From: JAGQRJ01 sp041402045
Lineage (GTDB): Bacteria; Planctomycetota; J058
Length of the DNA: 64,000 bases
Direction of reading: 5' to 3'
Assembly: GCA_041402045.1 (NCBI GenBank)
Contig: JAWKSZ010000009.1
Coordinates: 1-64,000, forward strand
A program made the translations under genes and the position numbers. Below are positions 38,817 to 47,764 of the stretch, piece after piece. A model generated the notes under the pieces. It ran no database searches. It was given only the letters and a program-made list of their open reading frames with translations, and was not told where the DNA came from. Position 1 is the stretch's first letter; every line of letters starts with the position of its first letter.

Positions 38817-39320
38817 TTACTCCCGCCAGCCGAGGGGCTCGCCGCACAGGGCCTCGGGCGCGTCCGGGGCGTCCGAGAGGTAGAGGCCGTCGGCGATCGG
38901 AGTGAACCGCCGGCTGTGGCGTGGATCCCAGGCCTCCCCCTCGGCCAGGACGTAGAGCCCCCAGCTCCCCACCAGGCTGTTGCCGCCGAGCTTGATCCAC
39001 ACCGACCCGGGGCGGCCGGGTTCGGTGGTGTGCAGCGCGACGTCCAGGGGACCCAGGGACGCGATCCCCGGGGGCCACGGCTCCGACACGCGCCCCTGCG
39101 AGATCAGACCGCGGGCCTCGGCCACCACGGCGTCGACCCCGACTGCGCGCAAGCGGTCGAAGGCCGCGCGCTTCTCCCGGGGATACGCGGGACCGCCCTG
39201 GACCACGAAGGCCACGCCCCCGATCAGGGCCAGGAGCGCCACGGCGGCGCAGCCGGGGAGCAGGAGCCGCGCAGACGCGCCGCCCGTCGGCGGCTCGGGG
39301 GCGGCGTAGGGCGAGCTCAC
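38817..39320 (-). CDS. small membrane-anchored protein, unknown function
   Basis: A 167-residue protein starting with a GTG at 39320 that overlaps the stop of the upstream lipoprotein gene (GTGA). A Pro-rich N-terminal cytoplasmic stretch precedes one TM segment (LLLPGCAAVALLALIGGVAF). The rest is a mixed alpha/beta extracytoplasmic domain (VALHTTEPGRPGSVWIKLGG). No family recognised. It is coupled to the YdjY-like lipoprotein, so the two probably act together at the cell envelope. Convergent with the oxidoreductase gene, 10 bp between stops. Confidence 0.6.
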   Translation of the reverse strand: MSSPYAAPEPPTGGASARLLLPGCAAVALLALIGGVAFVVQGGPAYPREKRAAFDRLRAVGVDAVVAEARGLISQGRVSEPWPPGIASLGPLDVALHTTEPGRPGSVWIKLGGNSLVGSWGLYVLAEGEAWDPRHSRRFTPIADGLYLSDAPDAPEALCGEPLGWRE

Positions 39321-39991
39321 TCCGCGAGCTGCAGGTGCACGGTGAGCTCGGCGCCTTCGCCCAGCTCGCGGGCGAGGGCGCTGGCCCGAAAGCGCGCCGC
39401 GCCCTGGGCGAGGTCGCGGATCGTGGCCGCGCGGTTGGCGACCTTGGAGCCGGGGCAGCTCTGGAGGCACACCACGCAGCCCGAGCGCCACACGTCGATC
39501 AGGGCGCGGTTGCCGGCGAGGACCCACTCGGTGCCCTTGCCGTCCAGGTCCTCGAGCAGCGCCGCGATCGGGAGCTCGCGCCCGTCGGGGAGGGTCACGC
39601 GCACCTCGAGGGGCGCCCCGGTCGCGTGCATGTCGGGCTCGGGGCGCTCGGGGTCGTCGCGGTAGGTCCAGGCGGCCTCGGTCAGAGTGTCGCCGGGGAC
39701 GGCGCCCAGCGACTCCAGGGCGTCCAGGACCTCGGTGTCCGAGGCCGCGCAGGCGAGGAGCGCCTTGCCCCCGGCCCGCCCGTCGCGCCAGGTCACGAGG
39801 TGGTGCCCCGGCGGGTCGCCGGCGGCGAAGGCCGCGAGCTGGAGCGTCGCCGGGAGCGAGACCCGCCGCGCGCCGCGGTCGACGCTCAGCGCAGGCGGCG
39901 CGCTCGGGGCGTCGGCGGCGCGCTCGTCGACGCAGCCGGCGAGGGCCAGCGCGACCAGGATCCACGCCCCCGCTTGTGGTCGAGTGCTCAT
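39317..39991 (-). CDS. YdjY-like domain lipoprotein
   Basis: A 224-residue lipoprotein with signal GAWILVALALAGC and lipobox LAGC (Cys20). Residues ~35-150 resemble the YdjY domain often found in planctomycete exported proteins: DRGARRVSLPATLQLAAF, then GGKALLACAASDTEVLDALE and SLGAVPG. The C-terminal part has two Cys in SGCVVCLQSCPGSKVAN that could form a disulfide or bind a cofactor. Role unknown. A TAGCAT box 6 nt before the ATG suggests a leaderless mRNA; its promoter overlaps the start region of divergent lpxB. Confidence 0.65.
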   Translation of the reverse strand: MSTRPQAGAWILVALALAGCVDERAADAPSAPPALSVDRGARRVSLPATLQLAAFAAGDPPGHHLVTWRDGRAGGKALLACAASDTEVLDALESLGAVPGDTLTEAAWTYRDDPERPEPDMHATGAPLEVRVTLPDGRELPIAALLEDLDGKGTEWVLAGNRALIDVWRSGCVVCLQSCPGSKVANRAATIRDLAQGAARFRASALARELGEGAELTVHLQLAE

Positions 39992-39997
39992 GCCCGC

Positions 39998-40003
39998 ATG
40001 CTA
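39998..40003 (-). promoter_or_regulatory. -10-like TAGCAT, leaderless spacing
   Basis: On the minus strand TAGCAT, then GCGGGC, then ATG at 39991. It lies 9 nt from the lpxB ATG on the other strand, so the two promoters must overlap. Confidence 0.35.
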
Positions 40004-40011
40004 CTGCTGCT

Positions 40012-41181
40012 ATGTCCGAGCGTCCGTTGCGTGTGTTCATTTCGGCCGGCGAGCACTCCGGTGACTCCCACGGCGCCGCGTTGGCCAAGCGCCTGCGCGA
40101 GCGCGAGCCCGATATCGTGCTCCAGGGCATGGGCGGCCCGCGGATGCAGGAGGCGGGGGTCGAGATCCCCTTCGACTTCGTCGAGCACGCGGCCATGGGC
40201 CTGGTGAAGGTGCTGAAGAAGCTGCCCTTCTTCCGCCAGGCGCTCAAGGACACCGCGGCGCGCCTGATCGCCGACCCCCCGGACGTGCTGGTCCCGATCG
40301 ACTACCCCGGGTTCAACCTGCGGCTCTCGGGCAAGGCGCGGCAGGCGGGGATCCAGGTCGCCTACTACGTGAGCCCGCAGGTGTGGGCCTGGCGCCCGGG
40401 GCGGATCCACCGGATCGCGCGGCTGGTGGACCACATGATGGTCCTGTTCCCCTTCGAGGAGGCGCTGTATCAGGCGGTGGGCGTGCCCTGCACCTTCGTC
40501 GGGCACCCGCTGTTCGACGAGCTGCGCACGCGCAAGCGCTCCCCCGCGTTCCGCGACGGCCTGGGTCTCGCGCCGGACACCCCGCTCCTGGGGCTGCTCC
40601 CCGGCTCGCGCCGCCAGGAGGTCGAGCGCAACCTGCCCCTCGAGCTGCGCGCGGCGAAGCTCGTGGCCCAGGAGCGCCCCGACGTGCGCTTCGCGATCCC
40701 GGTGGCGCAGCCGTCCTTGCGCGAGCTCACCGAGCAGCTCGTGGCCGAGCACGCGCCGGACCTCCCGATCCAGGTGCTCGAGGGCTACGCCTCGGACGTG
40801 GCCCGGGTCTCGCGCGCCGCGCTCTGCGCCAGCGGCACCGCGACGCTGGAGCTCCTGCACTACGAGTGCCCCATGGTCGTGATCTACCAGGCGACCCGCT
40901 CCCAGGCGATCTTCGTCAAGCGCCTGCTGACCACGAAGTGGATCGGGCTGGTGAACGTGCTCGCCCAGCGCGAGATCTGCCCCGAGTTCGCCGACCACAA
41001 GGACCGCTCCGCCGAGATCGCTCAGGCGGCCCTCGGGCTCCTCGGCTCGGGCAAGGCGCGCAAGGAGTGCCTGACCCGCATGCGCAACCTCAAGCGCGAG
41101 GTCGACGTCAAGGGCGCGCACCCCCGCGCCGCGGAGACCGTGCTGCGCCTCGCCCGCGAGGCCCGCGCCCGCGGGCGCTGA
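40012..41181 (+). CDS. lpxB: lipid-A-disaccharide synthase
   Basis: A 389-residue GT19 enzyme that joins UDP-diacylglucosamine and lipid X in lipid A synthesis at the inner membrane. ATG 40012 (MSERPLRVFISAGEHSGD) is preferred to an in-frame start at 39976. Family motifs are AGEHSGDSHGA, GMGGPRM, VLVPIDYPGFNLRL, YYVSPQVWAWRPGRI, LLPGSRRQEV and CASGTATLELLHY. It stands alone rather than in the lpxD-fabZ-lpxA-lpxB cluster of proteobacteria. Its presence argues that the organism makes lipid A and is diderm. Confidence 0.95.
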   Translation: MSERPLRVFISAGEHSGDSHGAALAKRLREREPDIVLQGMGGPRMQEAGVEIPFDFVEHAAMGLVKVLKKLPFFRQALKDTAARLIADPPDVLVPIDYPGFNLRLSGKARQAGIQVAYYVSPQVWAWRPGRIHRIARLVDHMMVLFPFEEALYQAVGVPCTFVGHPLFDELRTRKRSPAFRDGLGLAPDTPLLGLLPGSRRQEVERNLPLELRAAKLVAQERPDVRFAIPVAQPSLRELTEQLVAEHAPDLPIQVLEGYASDVARVSRAALCASGTATLELLHYECPMVVIYQATRSQAIFVKRLLTTKWIGLVNVLAQREICPEFADHKDRSAEIAQAALGLLGSGKARKECLTRMRNLKREVDVKGAHPRAAETVLRLAREARARGR

Positions 41182-41224
41182 GGGCCCGCCAGCGGAGGGC
41201 GTCGCGACGGCGCGCGAGCGGAGT

Positions 41225-41330
41225 TCGGTGGTTCACTCTCTCTCGCCAGCGCGTGAACGGGTACGCGGAGCCTTGGCGTCCTTGGCGTCCTTGGCGGTTC
41301 GTGCTTCCGGCTCAGAGGCACGGAGGCTGC
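41225..41330. repeat. short dispersed CTTGGCGT repeat
   Basis: CCTTGGCGTCCTTGGCGTCC, then TTGGCGGTTCGTGCTT, is a short periodic sequence of a kind I recall from many unrelated bacterial genomes. It lies between lpxB and the vWA gene together with a TAGGAT box at 41408 and the GGAGGAGG ribosome binding site of the next gene. No further feature. Confidence 0.5.
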
Positions 41331-41434
41331 GACCGGCGCGGATCGTCGACAGCCTCACGGGTACGGAGGGGCAAGGGCGCGACCCCGCCCCCGCCCTCCG
41401 GACGGGGTAGGATCGCGGGGCCGGAGGAGGCCCC

Positions 41435-42721
41435 ATGACCCGCGCCCTCGCCCTGTGCTTCGCCCTCTGCGTGCTGCCCCTCGGGGCCGCGCCCCTGAGC
41501 AAGGCCGACCAGAAGCGCCTCAAGCAGGAGATCGGCGAGGCCGCCGGCGGCGGGCGCTGGGATCAGGTGGGCGACCTCCTGGTGCAGCTCGCCGAGGCCG
41601 ACGACACGAAGACCTGGAAGTTCCTGGTGAAGGTCGCCGAGAAGGCGCCCGCGGACTCCGGGGTCGCGGCGCGGCTCGCGGACTGCGCGGAGAAGCTCAC
41701 CGACGAGCGCACCAAGAAGGAGGTCGCGAAGACCGCGCAGAAGTCCAAGTCGGAGGACGTGCGCCGCGCGCTGGCCAGCTACTTCGCCGGCGCCCGCGAC
41801 TGGGAGAGCCTGATCGGACTGCTCGAGGACGACGCCACGAGCGTGGTCGCCCTCGCGGCCTGGCGCCTGGCGGACGCCCAGGTCGAGGAGGCGGTGACCC
41901 CCATGATCGACGCCATGGACAAGCTCCAGGCCACGAGCGAGACCTGGGACGTGTTCAAGAACGCGCTGGGGCGCATGCTCAAGCGCCGCCTGGGCTCGGC
42001 GGGGGAGTTCCGCTCCTGGTGGATCACCGTCCAGGGCAAGGGCGGGCTGAGCGCGATCGAGGCCGAGGAGGAGCACGAGGCCGGCGCGACCTCGGTGCGC
42101 CTGTTCGGGCGTGAGATCGAGTGCACGAGCGTGGTGTTCGTGCTCGATATCTCGGGCTCCATGGAGTCGATCGACGCCAACCAGAAGGACCCTCTGGACG
42201 GGAGCGAGGGCACCAAGGCCCGCGGCGTCGGCGGCTCCCAGGGTCGGCCCCAAGAGCCCATGGGCCGCACGCGCCTCGAGCGGGCCAAGATCGCGCTGAC
42301 CAAGGTGCTCGAGAAGCTCCCCGCCCACTTCAAGATCAACCTGATCACCTACAGCACCGGGATCCGGGTGTGGAAGCGCGGCGAGGACGGCGCGCACCTG
42401 CACCCCCTGGACGACGCGAACCGCGCCGAGGCGATCGCCTGGATCGAGGACCAAAAGTCCAACGGGGTCACCGCCACCGACGACGCGCTGAAGGCCGCGC
42501 TAAACGTGCAGGGCACGCGCTGCGTCTACCTCCTGAGCGACGGGTTCGTGACCCACGACGGCACCACCCAGGTGCCGACGGACCAGGTGCTCGAGGCGGT
42601 GCGCGAGGGCATGGGCGACCGGCACGTGACGATCCACACCATTTGCTTCGAGGGCGCCGACCGCGCGCTCATGCAGGCGCTTGCTGGCGAGACCGGCGGC
42701 AAGTACAGCGATATCAAGTAG
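41435..42721 (+). CDS. exported von Willebrand factor A domain protein
   Basis: A 428-residue protein with signal peptide MTRALALCFALCVLPLGAAP. Residues ~25-190 are helical with HEAT-like segments (EDVRRALASYFAGARDWESL, then DATSVVALAAWRLADAQVEE). Residues ~230-428 form a vWA domain with an intact MIDAS: VVFVLDISGSMES, the TATDDAL threonine and YLLSDGFVTHDG. Such domains bind proteins through a divalent metal. It is followed 64 bp later by another HEAT-like protein, suggesting a shared envelope function. A GGAGGAGG ribosome binding site fixes the start. Confidence 0.82.
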   Translation: MTRALALCFALCVLPLGAAPLSKADQKRLKQEIGEAAGGGRWDQVGDLLVQLAEADDTKTWKFLVKVAEKAPADSGVAARLADCAEKLTDERTKKEVAKTAQKSKSEDVRRALASYFAGARDWESLIGLLEDDATSVVALAAWRLADAQVEEAVTPMIDAMDKLQATSETWDVFKNALGRMLKRRLGSAGEFRSWWITVQGKGGLSAIEAEEEHEAGATSVRLFGREIECTSVVFVLDISGSMESIDANQKDPLDGSEGTKARGVGGSQGRPQEPMGRTRLERAKIALTKVLEKLPAHFKINLITYSTGIRVWKRGEDGAHLHPLDDANRAEAIAWIEDQKSNGVTATDDALKAALNVQGTRCVYLLSDGFVTHDGTTQVPTDQVLEAVREGMGDRHVTIHTICFEGADRALMQALAGETGGKYSDIK

Positions 42722-42785
42722 GTGCCTTGACCCACCCGCGCGAGCTCCGGTCCTTGGTCGGCGCCGCCTCCGAGAGGAGGCCGGT

Positions 42786-43949
42786 GTGCTGAAGCTGGCG
42801 TTCGCCTTCCTGCTCGGCGGTGTCGTAGGCGGCGGCCTCGTGCTCGGGGTCCACGTCGCGTTCTACGAGGCGCCGCCGCCGGCGCCCTCGTCCCCGACCA
42901 GCGGCGCCGTGACCCCGGCCCCCAAGCCCGAGAAGCAGCCGGACGCCTGGATCCGCGTGGCCCCCGAGTCCAGCGACGAGGAGCTCGCCGAGTTCTTGAG
43001 CCTCGCGGGCTTCGACCGCAACTGGACCACCGTGGCCGAGGTCGCCAAGGCCCTGCGGGTGCGCGCCGCCGAGGCTGAAGACGAACCCCTGGTCCAGGAC
43101 GACGCGGGGAGCGGGTCCCTGGCCGCCCTCGAGCACCGCTACCGCCAGCGGATCGCCGAGATCGAGCTCGCGCGGCGCGACAACCCGGCGACGCGGCTCC
43201 TGCGCTCCGAGCGCACCCAGGCCCAGATCACCCAGGGGCTCAAGGAGCTGCTCCTGGCGCCCGAGCTCGGGCCCCAGGACCGGCGGGTGCGCCGCGACGC
43301 CGCGCTGCTCCTGGCGCGCTCCGAGGACCCCCTCGCGCGCCAGATCTTGCTCGACGCCCTCGAGCAGCCCGACCTGTTCGACGAAGCCGCCCAGGCCCTG
43401 GCCCGCGCCGACGACCCCGCCGCCGACGAGGTGCTGCTCGCGATCCTGCGCGACGACCAGGACCCGCTGCGCCGGGCCGGCGCTTGCCGCGCGCTGGCGC
43501 GCTCCCTGAGCCTGGCCGAGGGCGGCGCCGCCGCCAGCGCGCTGGCCCGCACGGCCCGCGAGGACCTGGACGTGGCGGTGCGCACCCACGCCCTCGCCTC
43601 CCTGGCGCTGGCCGACCTCGAGCGCAGCCAGGACGCGCGCCAGACCCTGGTCCAGCTCGCCCAGGACCCCACGGAGCCGCTCTCGGTGCGCGAGGCCAGC
43701 CTGGCCACCCTCAAGGACCAGGTCGTGCTCGCCCACCGCCTGCCCGAGGCCGTGCTCGACGCGCTGGAGCTCCTCGCGAGCACCGAGCGCGGGCCGCTGC
43801 GCCTGGGGGTGCTCGAGCTCCTGGGCGAGGCCGGGGACCAGGGCACCGTGGAGCAGCTCGAGGGCTTGCTCCCGAGCGTGGCCGGCGAGGCCCGCGTCGC
43901 CGTGGAGCGAGCGCTGGAGCGCCTGCGCCGCCGGGTGATCCCCGAGTAA
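42786..43949 (+). CDS. membrane-anchored HEAT-like repeat protein
   Basis: A 387-residue protein starting with GTG 42786, fixed by GAGAGGAGG 8 nt upstream. A TM anchor (LKLAFAFLLGGVVGGGLVLG) is followed by a Pro-rich linker and then Ala/Leu/Asp helical repeats (RRDAALLLARSEDPLARQIL, then LRRAGACRALARSLSLAEGG) typical of HEAT or PBS-lyase-like scaffolds. The C-terminal GDQGTVEQLEGLLPSVAGEA is another repeat. Presumably an extracytoplasmic protein-binding scaffold. Its TAA overlaps the ATG of the glycerate kinase gene. Confidence 0.72.
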   Translation: MLKLAFAFLLGGVVGGGLVLGVHVAFYEAPPPAPSSPTSGAVTPAPKPEKQPDAWIRVAPESSDEELAEFLSLAGFDRNWTTVAEVAKALRVRAAEAEDEPLVQDDAGSGSLAALEHRYRQRIAEIELARRDNPATRLLRSERTQAQITQGLKELLLAPELGPQDRRVRRDAALLLARSEDPLARQILLDALEQPDLFDEAAQALARADDPAADEVLLAILRDDQDPLRRAGACRALARSLSLAEGGAAASALARTAREDLDVAVRTHALASLALADLERSQDARQTLVQLAQDPTEPLSVREASLATLKDQVVLAHRLPEAVLDALELLASTERGPLRLGVLELLGEAGDQGTVEQLEGLLPSVAGEARVAVERALERLRRRVIPE

Positions 43950-45086
43950 TGCGCACCGTGCTCTGCGCCCCCAACGCGTTCAAGGGGTGCCTCTCCGCCC
44001 CCGAGGCCGCCGCGGCCCTGGCCGAGGGCGTGCGCCGCGCGGGCGCCCTCGCGCGGGAGCTGCCCCTGGCCGACGGCGGCGACGGCACCGCCGAGGCGTT
44101 GGTCGCCGCCCTGGGCGGGCGCTGGGTCGAGCTCGAGGTCGAGGATCCCTTGGGGCGCCCGGCCCCCGCGCGCTACGGCGTGCTCCCCGACGGGCGCGCG
44201 GTGGTCGAGCTCGCCGCCGCCAGCGGCCTGGCCCGGCTGGACCCCGCCGAGCGCGATCCGCTCGCGGCCCACACCCGCGGCACCGGCCAGCTCCTGTGCC
44301 ACGCCCTGGAGGCGGGGCACGACGTGCTCCTGGGCGTCGGCGGCTCAGCGACGGTCGACGGCGGCTCTGGGCTGCTCGTGGCCCTCGGCGCTCGGCTCCT
44401 CGACGCGCAGGGCGCGACCCTTGCTCCTGGCGGCGCCGCGTTGGAGCAGGTGGCCGCGGTCGACCTCTCGGCGATCCCCGCGGCGTGGCGCGGGCGGGTC
44501 ACGATCGCCTGCGACGTGGACTCCCCGCTCCTGGGCCCCGCCGGCGCGGCGGCGGTGTTCGCCCCGCAGAAGGGCGCGCGCCCCGAGGACGTGCCGCGCC
44601 TCGAGCGCGGGGGGGCCGCGGCTGGGCGCAGGTCCTGGCCCAGGCGAGCCCAGCGCGCTCGCCCCCGAGACCCCGGGCGCGGGGGCGGCGGGCGGGGTGG
44701 CCGTCGCGTTGTGCGCGGCCCTGGGTGCCACCCTCGCGCCCGGCGCGGCGTGGGTGCTCGAGGCCGCCGGCTTCGCCCAGGCCTTGGAGGGCGTCGCGCT
44801 GTGCCTCACCGGCGAGGGCCAGCTCGACGGCCAGACCCCCCGCGGCAAGGCGCCCTGGGCGGTCGCCCAGGCCTGCCGCGCCGCCGGCGTCCCCGTCGTC
44901 GCGATCGGCGGCGACCTCGGCCCCGGCGTCGAAGCCCTCAGCGGCCCCGACGGCTTCGCCGCCGTGTTCTCCGCCCAGCCCGGCCCCAGCAGCCTGGAGG
45001 ACGCCCTCGACCAGGCCGCGACCCGGCTCGAAGCCGTCGCCGAGCAGGTCGTGCGCCTGTTCCTGGCGGGGGGCGGGGCTCAGTAG
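43949..45086 (+). pseudogene. glycerate kinase (GarK/GlxK type), frameshifted
   Basis: ATG 43949 overlaps the previous stop. MRTVLCAPNAFKGCLSAPEA, then LADGGDGTAEALVAALGG, then LLGVGGSATVDGGSGLLVAL and RVTIACDVDSPLLGPAGAAA are classic glycerate 2-/3-kinase family 2 segments. Near 44610 the frame breaks in a run of seven G. RGWAQVLAQ is read in a second frame. From about 44645 SALAPETPGAGAAGGVAVAL continues in a third frame to TAG at 45086, including CLTGEGQLDGQTPRGKAPWA. Two compensating indels restore a full ~375-residue enzyme. The protein is otherwise perfectly conserved, so I suspect consensus errors rather than decay. Confidence 0.75.
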
Positions 45087-45099
45087 CGCGACGGACCGG

Positions 45100-45735
45100 G
45101 CGGGGACGAGCCGCAGGGGATCGGCACGGCCTTCCCAACGTGTGTGAATCGGCAGAGCCTCTCCAATCCTGCGCGTGGGACCCACAGGGGTAGGGGCGGG
45201 GTATATCCCAACCGTGTTCGGCACGCAGCGTGCGCCGTAGGTCACGAGTCTTGGATCGACGCGCCTGGCCAGCGCGGAGCTCTTCTGCAGAGGCGTTGCT
45301 CTCACACTGCGTAGGGGCGGGGCTTGTCCCCGCCCGGTATGTGCGTCCCTCCACCCTTCGTAGTCTGAGGGCATACCCGCGGCGCCACGGATCGTTGACC
45401 CAGGCCTGCTCAGAGCTCCGCCGCCACGAAGGCGCGAGGGACGCACATACCCGGGCGGGGGCCCCCCCCGCCCCTACCTCATACAAAGCGCACCCAGCAA
45501 GGCGACCCTCACGCCCAGGAATTCGTGCCGAACACTCCTGGGACGAGCCCCGCCTTACCCTCTGTGGGTGAACGCGCGGGATTGGGGCCCTCCGCCGTAC
45601 GCGCAGCGCCGCGCTTCAGTGGCCTGTCGGCCACCCACCCCCCCCGCACCCGCGCTCGAAGTCTGCTCCGCGGAGGTGAGGATCGGCTCGCGGGTGCGCT
45701 GGGCGCAGGCAAGCTGCGCCCCTACAGTGTGTCGC
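45100..45735. repeat. mixed hairpin repeats filling the gap
   Basis: A truncated GC-type copy near 45187-45210, a forward complete copy at 45311-45355 (GTAGGGGCGGGGCTTGTCCC, then GGTATGTGCGTCCCTCCACC) and an inverted copy at 45436-45480. A GGGCGCAG-type hairpin lies at 45703-45727 (GGGCGCAGGCAAGCTGCGCC). No gene is seen from 45087 to 45736. Confidence 0.85.
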
Positions 45736-45736
45736 C

Positions 45737-45766
45737 ATGCGCTCCGCGCGGTGGGCGACCCTATGA
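45737..45766 (+). other. possible 9-codon leader ORF coupled to the next gene
   Basis: ATG 45737 encodes MRSARWATL and its TGA overlaps the ATG at 45763 (ATGA). A TACAGT hexamer at 45723, formed by the tail of the repeat, lies 8 nt upstream of the leader ATG. Speculative. Confidence 0.25.
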
Positions 45767-46581
45767 CCGACTCGCACCTGCAACGCCTCCGACGCGCGTG
45801 GGAAGCCTCGGGCTCCGTGGAGGACGAGGCGGCCTACCTCCGCGAGCGCGTGCGGACCGGGGACCTGTCGCTCCGGCGACTGCACCTGGCCGTGTACCTC
45901 GGTTCCGACGCCGCACAGCGAGCGAGCGAGACCTACCCGCCGCCGCCGGGGGGCGGCCGCGGGCCCGTGCAAGATCCAACCGGCCCGGACCCCGTGAGCT
46001 TCCGGGGACTCTCAGAGCTGCTGCGCTGCTTCCACGGACAGGAAGACGAAGCCATTGCCCGAGCCCTGATCGCCGCGGGGTGGGCGATCGTGGAGCACTA
46101 CGGACCTCATGGCCAGGACGCCAGAAGGCTCTTGGCGCTGTGCGAGGAGGTCGTATCCGCCCCTCACCAGGCCTTGATCCGTGCGTGTCGGGCGGCCCTC
46201 CCCGAGGAGATCATGCTCACCGTGGACGACGGCAGCGCGACGCGTATGGACGTGACGAGCGCAGCCCACAGGCTGTGCGTCGCGCTGCTCGTGCACCTGT
46301 GCGACGCCTACGACGTCCTCCGAGAGACCCTGGCGCTCACGGAGGAAGACCTGGGCGACCTCGACCTCTACGACCAAGCCATGGGCGAACTGGACGCGAC
46401 TCGATCCTTGGTTGACGTGATCTACGCCTACGAGAGAGACCCCGAGGAGCGGGCGTTGCTCGCGGTGAAGGACCGCAGGAGCTTCGACGAGGCCGCCGTG
46501 CGCCGCGTCCGAGAGGAGGTCACGGCCTGGGCGCTCGGAACCTCGGACCCGGTCGCAGATCGCCGCGCGACGAGCGACTGA
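45763..46581 (+). CDS. paralogous family protein, unknown function (copy 3)
   Basis: A 272-residue soluble protein. MTDSHLQRLRRAWEASGSVE, then DEAAYLRERVRTGDLSLRRL and HLAVYLGSDAAQRA, repeats the N-terminal module of the genes at 28204 and 30447. The remainder is helical with acidic stretches (LTEEDLGDLDLYDQAMGELD) and no recognised motif. ATG 45763 is chosen for this N-terminal match; the frame is open upstream through the repeat. Convergent with the next leftward gene, 6 bp between stops. Function unknown. Confidence 0.65.
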   Translation: MTDSHLQRLRRAWEASGSVEDEAAYLRERVRTGDLSLRRLHLAVYLGSDAAQRASETYPPPPGGGRGPVQDPTGPDPVSFRGLSELLRCFHGQEDEAIARALIAAGWAIVEHYGPHGQDARRLLALCEEVVSAPHQALIRACRAALPEEIMLTVDDGSATRMDVTSAAHRLCVALLVHLCDAYDVLRETLALTEEDLGDLDLYDQAMGELDATRSLVDVIYAYERDPEERALLAVKDRRSFDEAAVRRVREEVTAWALGTSDPVADRRATSD

Positions 46582-46587
46582 GGCGGA

Positions 46588-47064
46588 TCAGTCGTCCCAG
46601 TCGAGGCGGCCGACCTTGTAGAGGTGGACGACCGCGGCGCCGATCGCTTGCAGGCGCTCGAAGGCGGGGTCCCAGGCGCTGGGGGCGGGCTGGGCGTCGA
46701 CGGCGAGGGTGTCGAGGTAGGCGTTGTAGGGGACGAAGGCCTCGTCGTAGCGCGCGCGCACGGCCTTGAGCTGGGTCACGGTCTCGCGCCAGCGGGCCTC
46801 GAGCTCGTCGTCCGCGAGCTGTTTGCCCTCCTGGGCCTCGAGGAAGCCGCGGTAGCGGGCGAGGGCGGCGTCGGAGGCGACCTTCAGCTCGGTCAGGACC
46901 TCGGGGTCGGCGGCGGGGGCGCCGCCGAGGGACGGCGGCGGGTCGGGCTGCGCGGCGACCTCGACCTGGGGGACCGGCACCTCGGGGGGCGGGGCGGGGA
47001 CCGGGGAGCTGGGCTCGCAGGCGCAGAGCCCGAGCGCCAGCCCCCACACCAGGGCCCGCCTCAA
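46588..47064 (-). CDS. lipoprotein, unknown function
   Basis: A 158-residue protein starting with TTG 47064, which overlaps the upstream stop (TTGA). Signal LRRALVWGLALGLCAC gives a lipobox LCAC or GLCA-C. A Pro-rich linker (PAPPPEVPVPQVEV) is followed by a helical domain (TELKVASDAALARYRGFLEA, then ARWRETVTQLKAVRARYDEA). No family recognised. Coupled to the membrane protein gene upstream, so probably a surface partner of it. Confidence 0.6.
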   Translation of the reverse strand: MRRALVWGLALGLCACEPSSPVPAPPPEVPVPQVEVAAQPDPPPSLGGAPAADPEVLTELKVASDAALARYRGFLEAQEGKQLADDELEARWRETVTQLKAVRARYDEAFVPYNAYLDTLAVDAQPAPSAWDPAFERLQAIGAAVVHLYKVGRLDWDD

Positions 47065-47600
47065 TGGAGCGCCTCGGAGACCTCGGGTTTGGCGAGGGTC
47101 ACGAGCACCCAGATCCCCAGCGGGATCCCCAGGCAACAGCACCCCCACAAGGGCGACATGATCAGGATCGCGGAGACCTTGGCCATGCCCCCGCCGGTGA
47201 GGTTCATGAGCTTGGCCCCGGAGACGCCGGCGAGCACGCAGGTCACGAGCCCAATGAAGCCGAAGGCCACGGTGGTGAAGGGCACCACGCGCATGTAGGT
47301 CTCCATGAACTCGACCATTTCCGGCGGGGCGTCCGGCGGCATTTGCTGCTGCTGCGGGATCACCCCGGCGATCAGGGCCAGGCCGTAGCCGGTGTTGCAC
47401 AGCGACATGAGCCCGAACACCGCGCCGAACACGATCAGGCAGATCGCGGGCGCTTTGACGATCGCCGCGGGGTCGGGGCCGTAGTAGGCGGCCTGCGGGC
47501 CGGGGCCCGGGTGGATCGGCTGACCCAGCGGGGCCTCGCCCGGGCGGTAGGGGTCCTGCTCCGGCGGCGGGGCGTCGTCGCTCCAGGCTTCATGTCCCAC
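47061..47600 (-). CDS. small polytopic membrane protein
   Basis: A 179-residue protein starting with GTG 47600, fixed by AAGGAGG 6 nt upstream. The N-terminal ~45 residues are Pro/Gly-rich and cytoplasmic. Four hydrophobic segments follow, including ICLIVFGAVFGLMSLCN, VAFGFIGLVTCVLAGVSGA and SPLWGCCCLGIPLGIWVLVT. A conserved GAKLMNLTGGGMAKVSAIL loop resembles short planctomycete membrane proteins with a DUF4190-like arrangement. No enzymatic motif. Operon with the TTG-started lipoprotein. Confidence 0.65.
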   Translation of the reverse strand: MGHEAWSDDAPPPEQDPYRPGEAPLGQPIHPGPGPQAAYYGPDPAAIVKAPAICLIVFGAVFGLMSLCNTGYGLALIAGVIPQQQQMPPDAPPEMVEFMETYMRVVPFTTVAFGFIGLVTCVLAGVSGAKLMNLTGGGMAKVSAILIMSPLWGCCCLGIPLGIWVLVTLAKPEVSEALH

Positions 47601-47764
47601 GTGGGCCTCCTTCTGGGCGGCTCGGCCGCCACGCGCCCCCCGGCGCAGCCGACGAAGCTTGGCTCGGCTCCCGCCTTGTCGGACGACGACGATTGCTGCG
47701 CGAGAGCATTACCCCTGTGTGCGGACAGAGCCTAATGAATCGCTGCGCACCCGACAAGCGGGCG

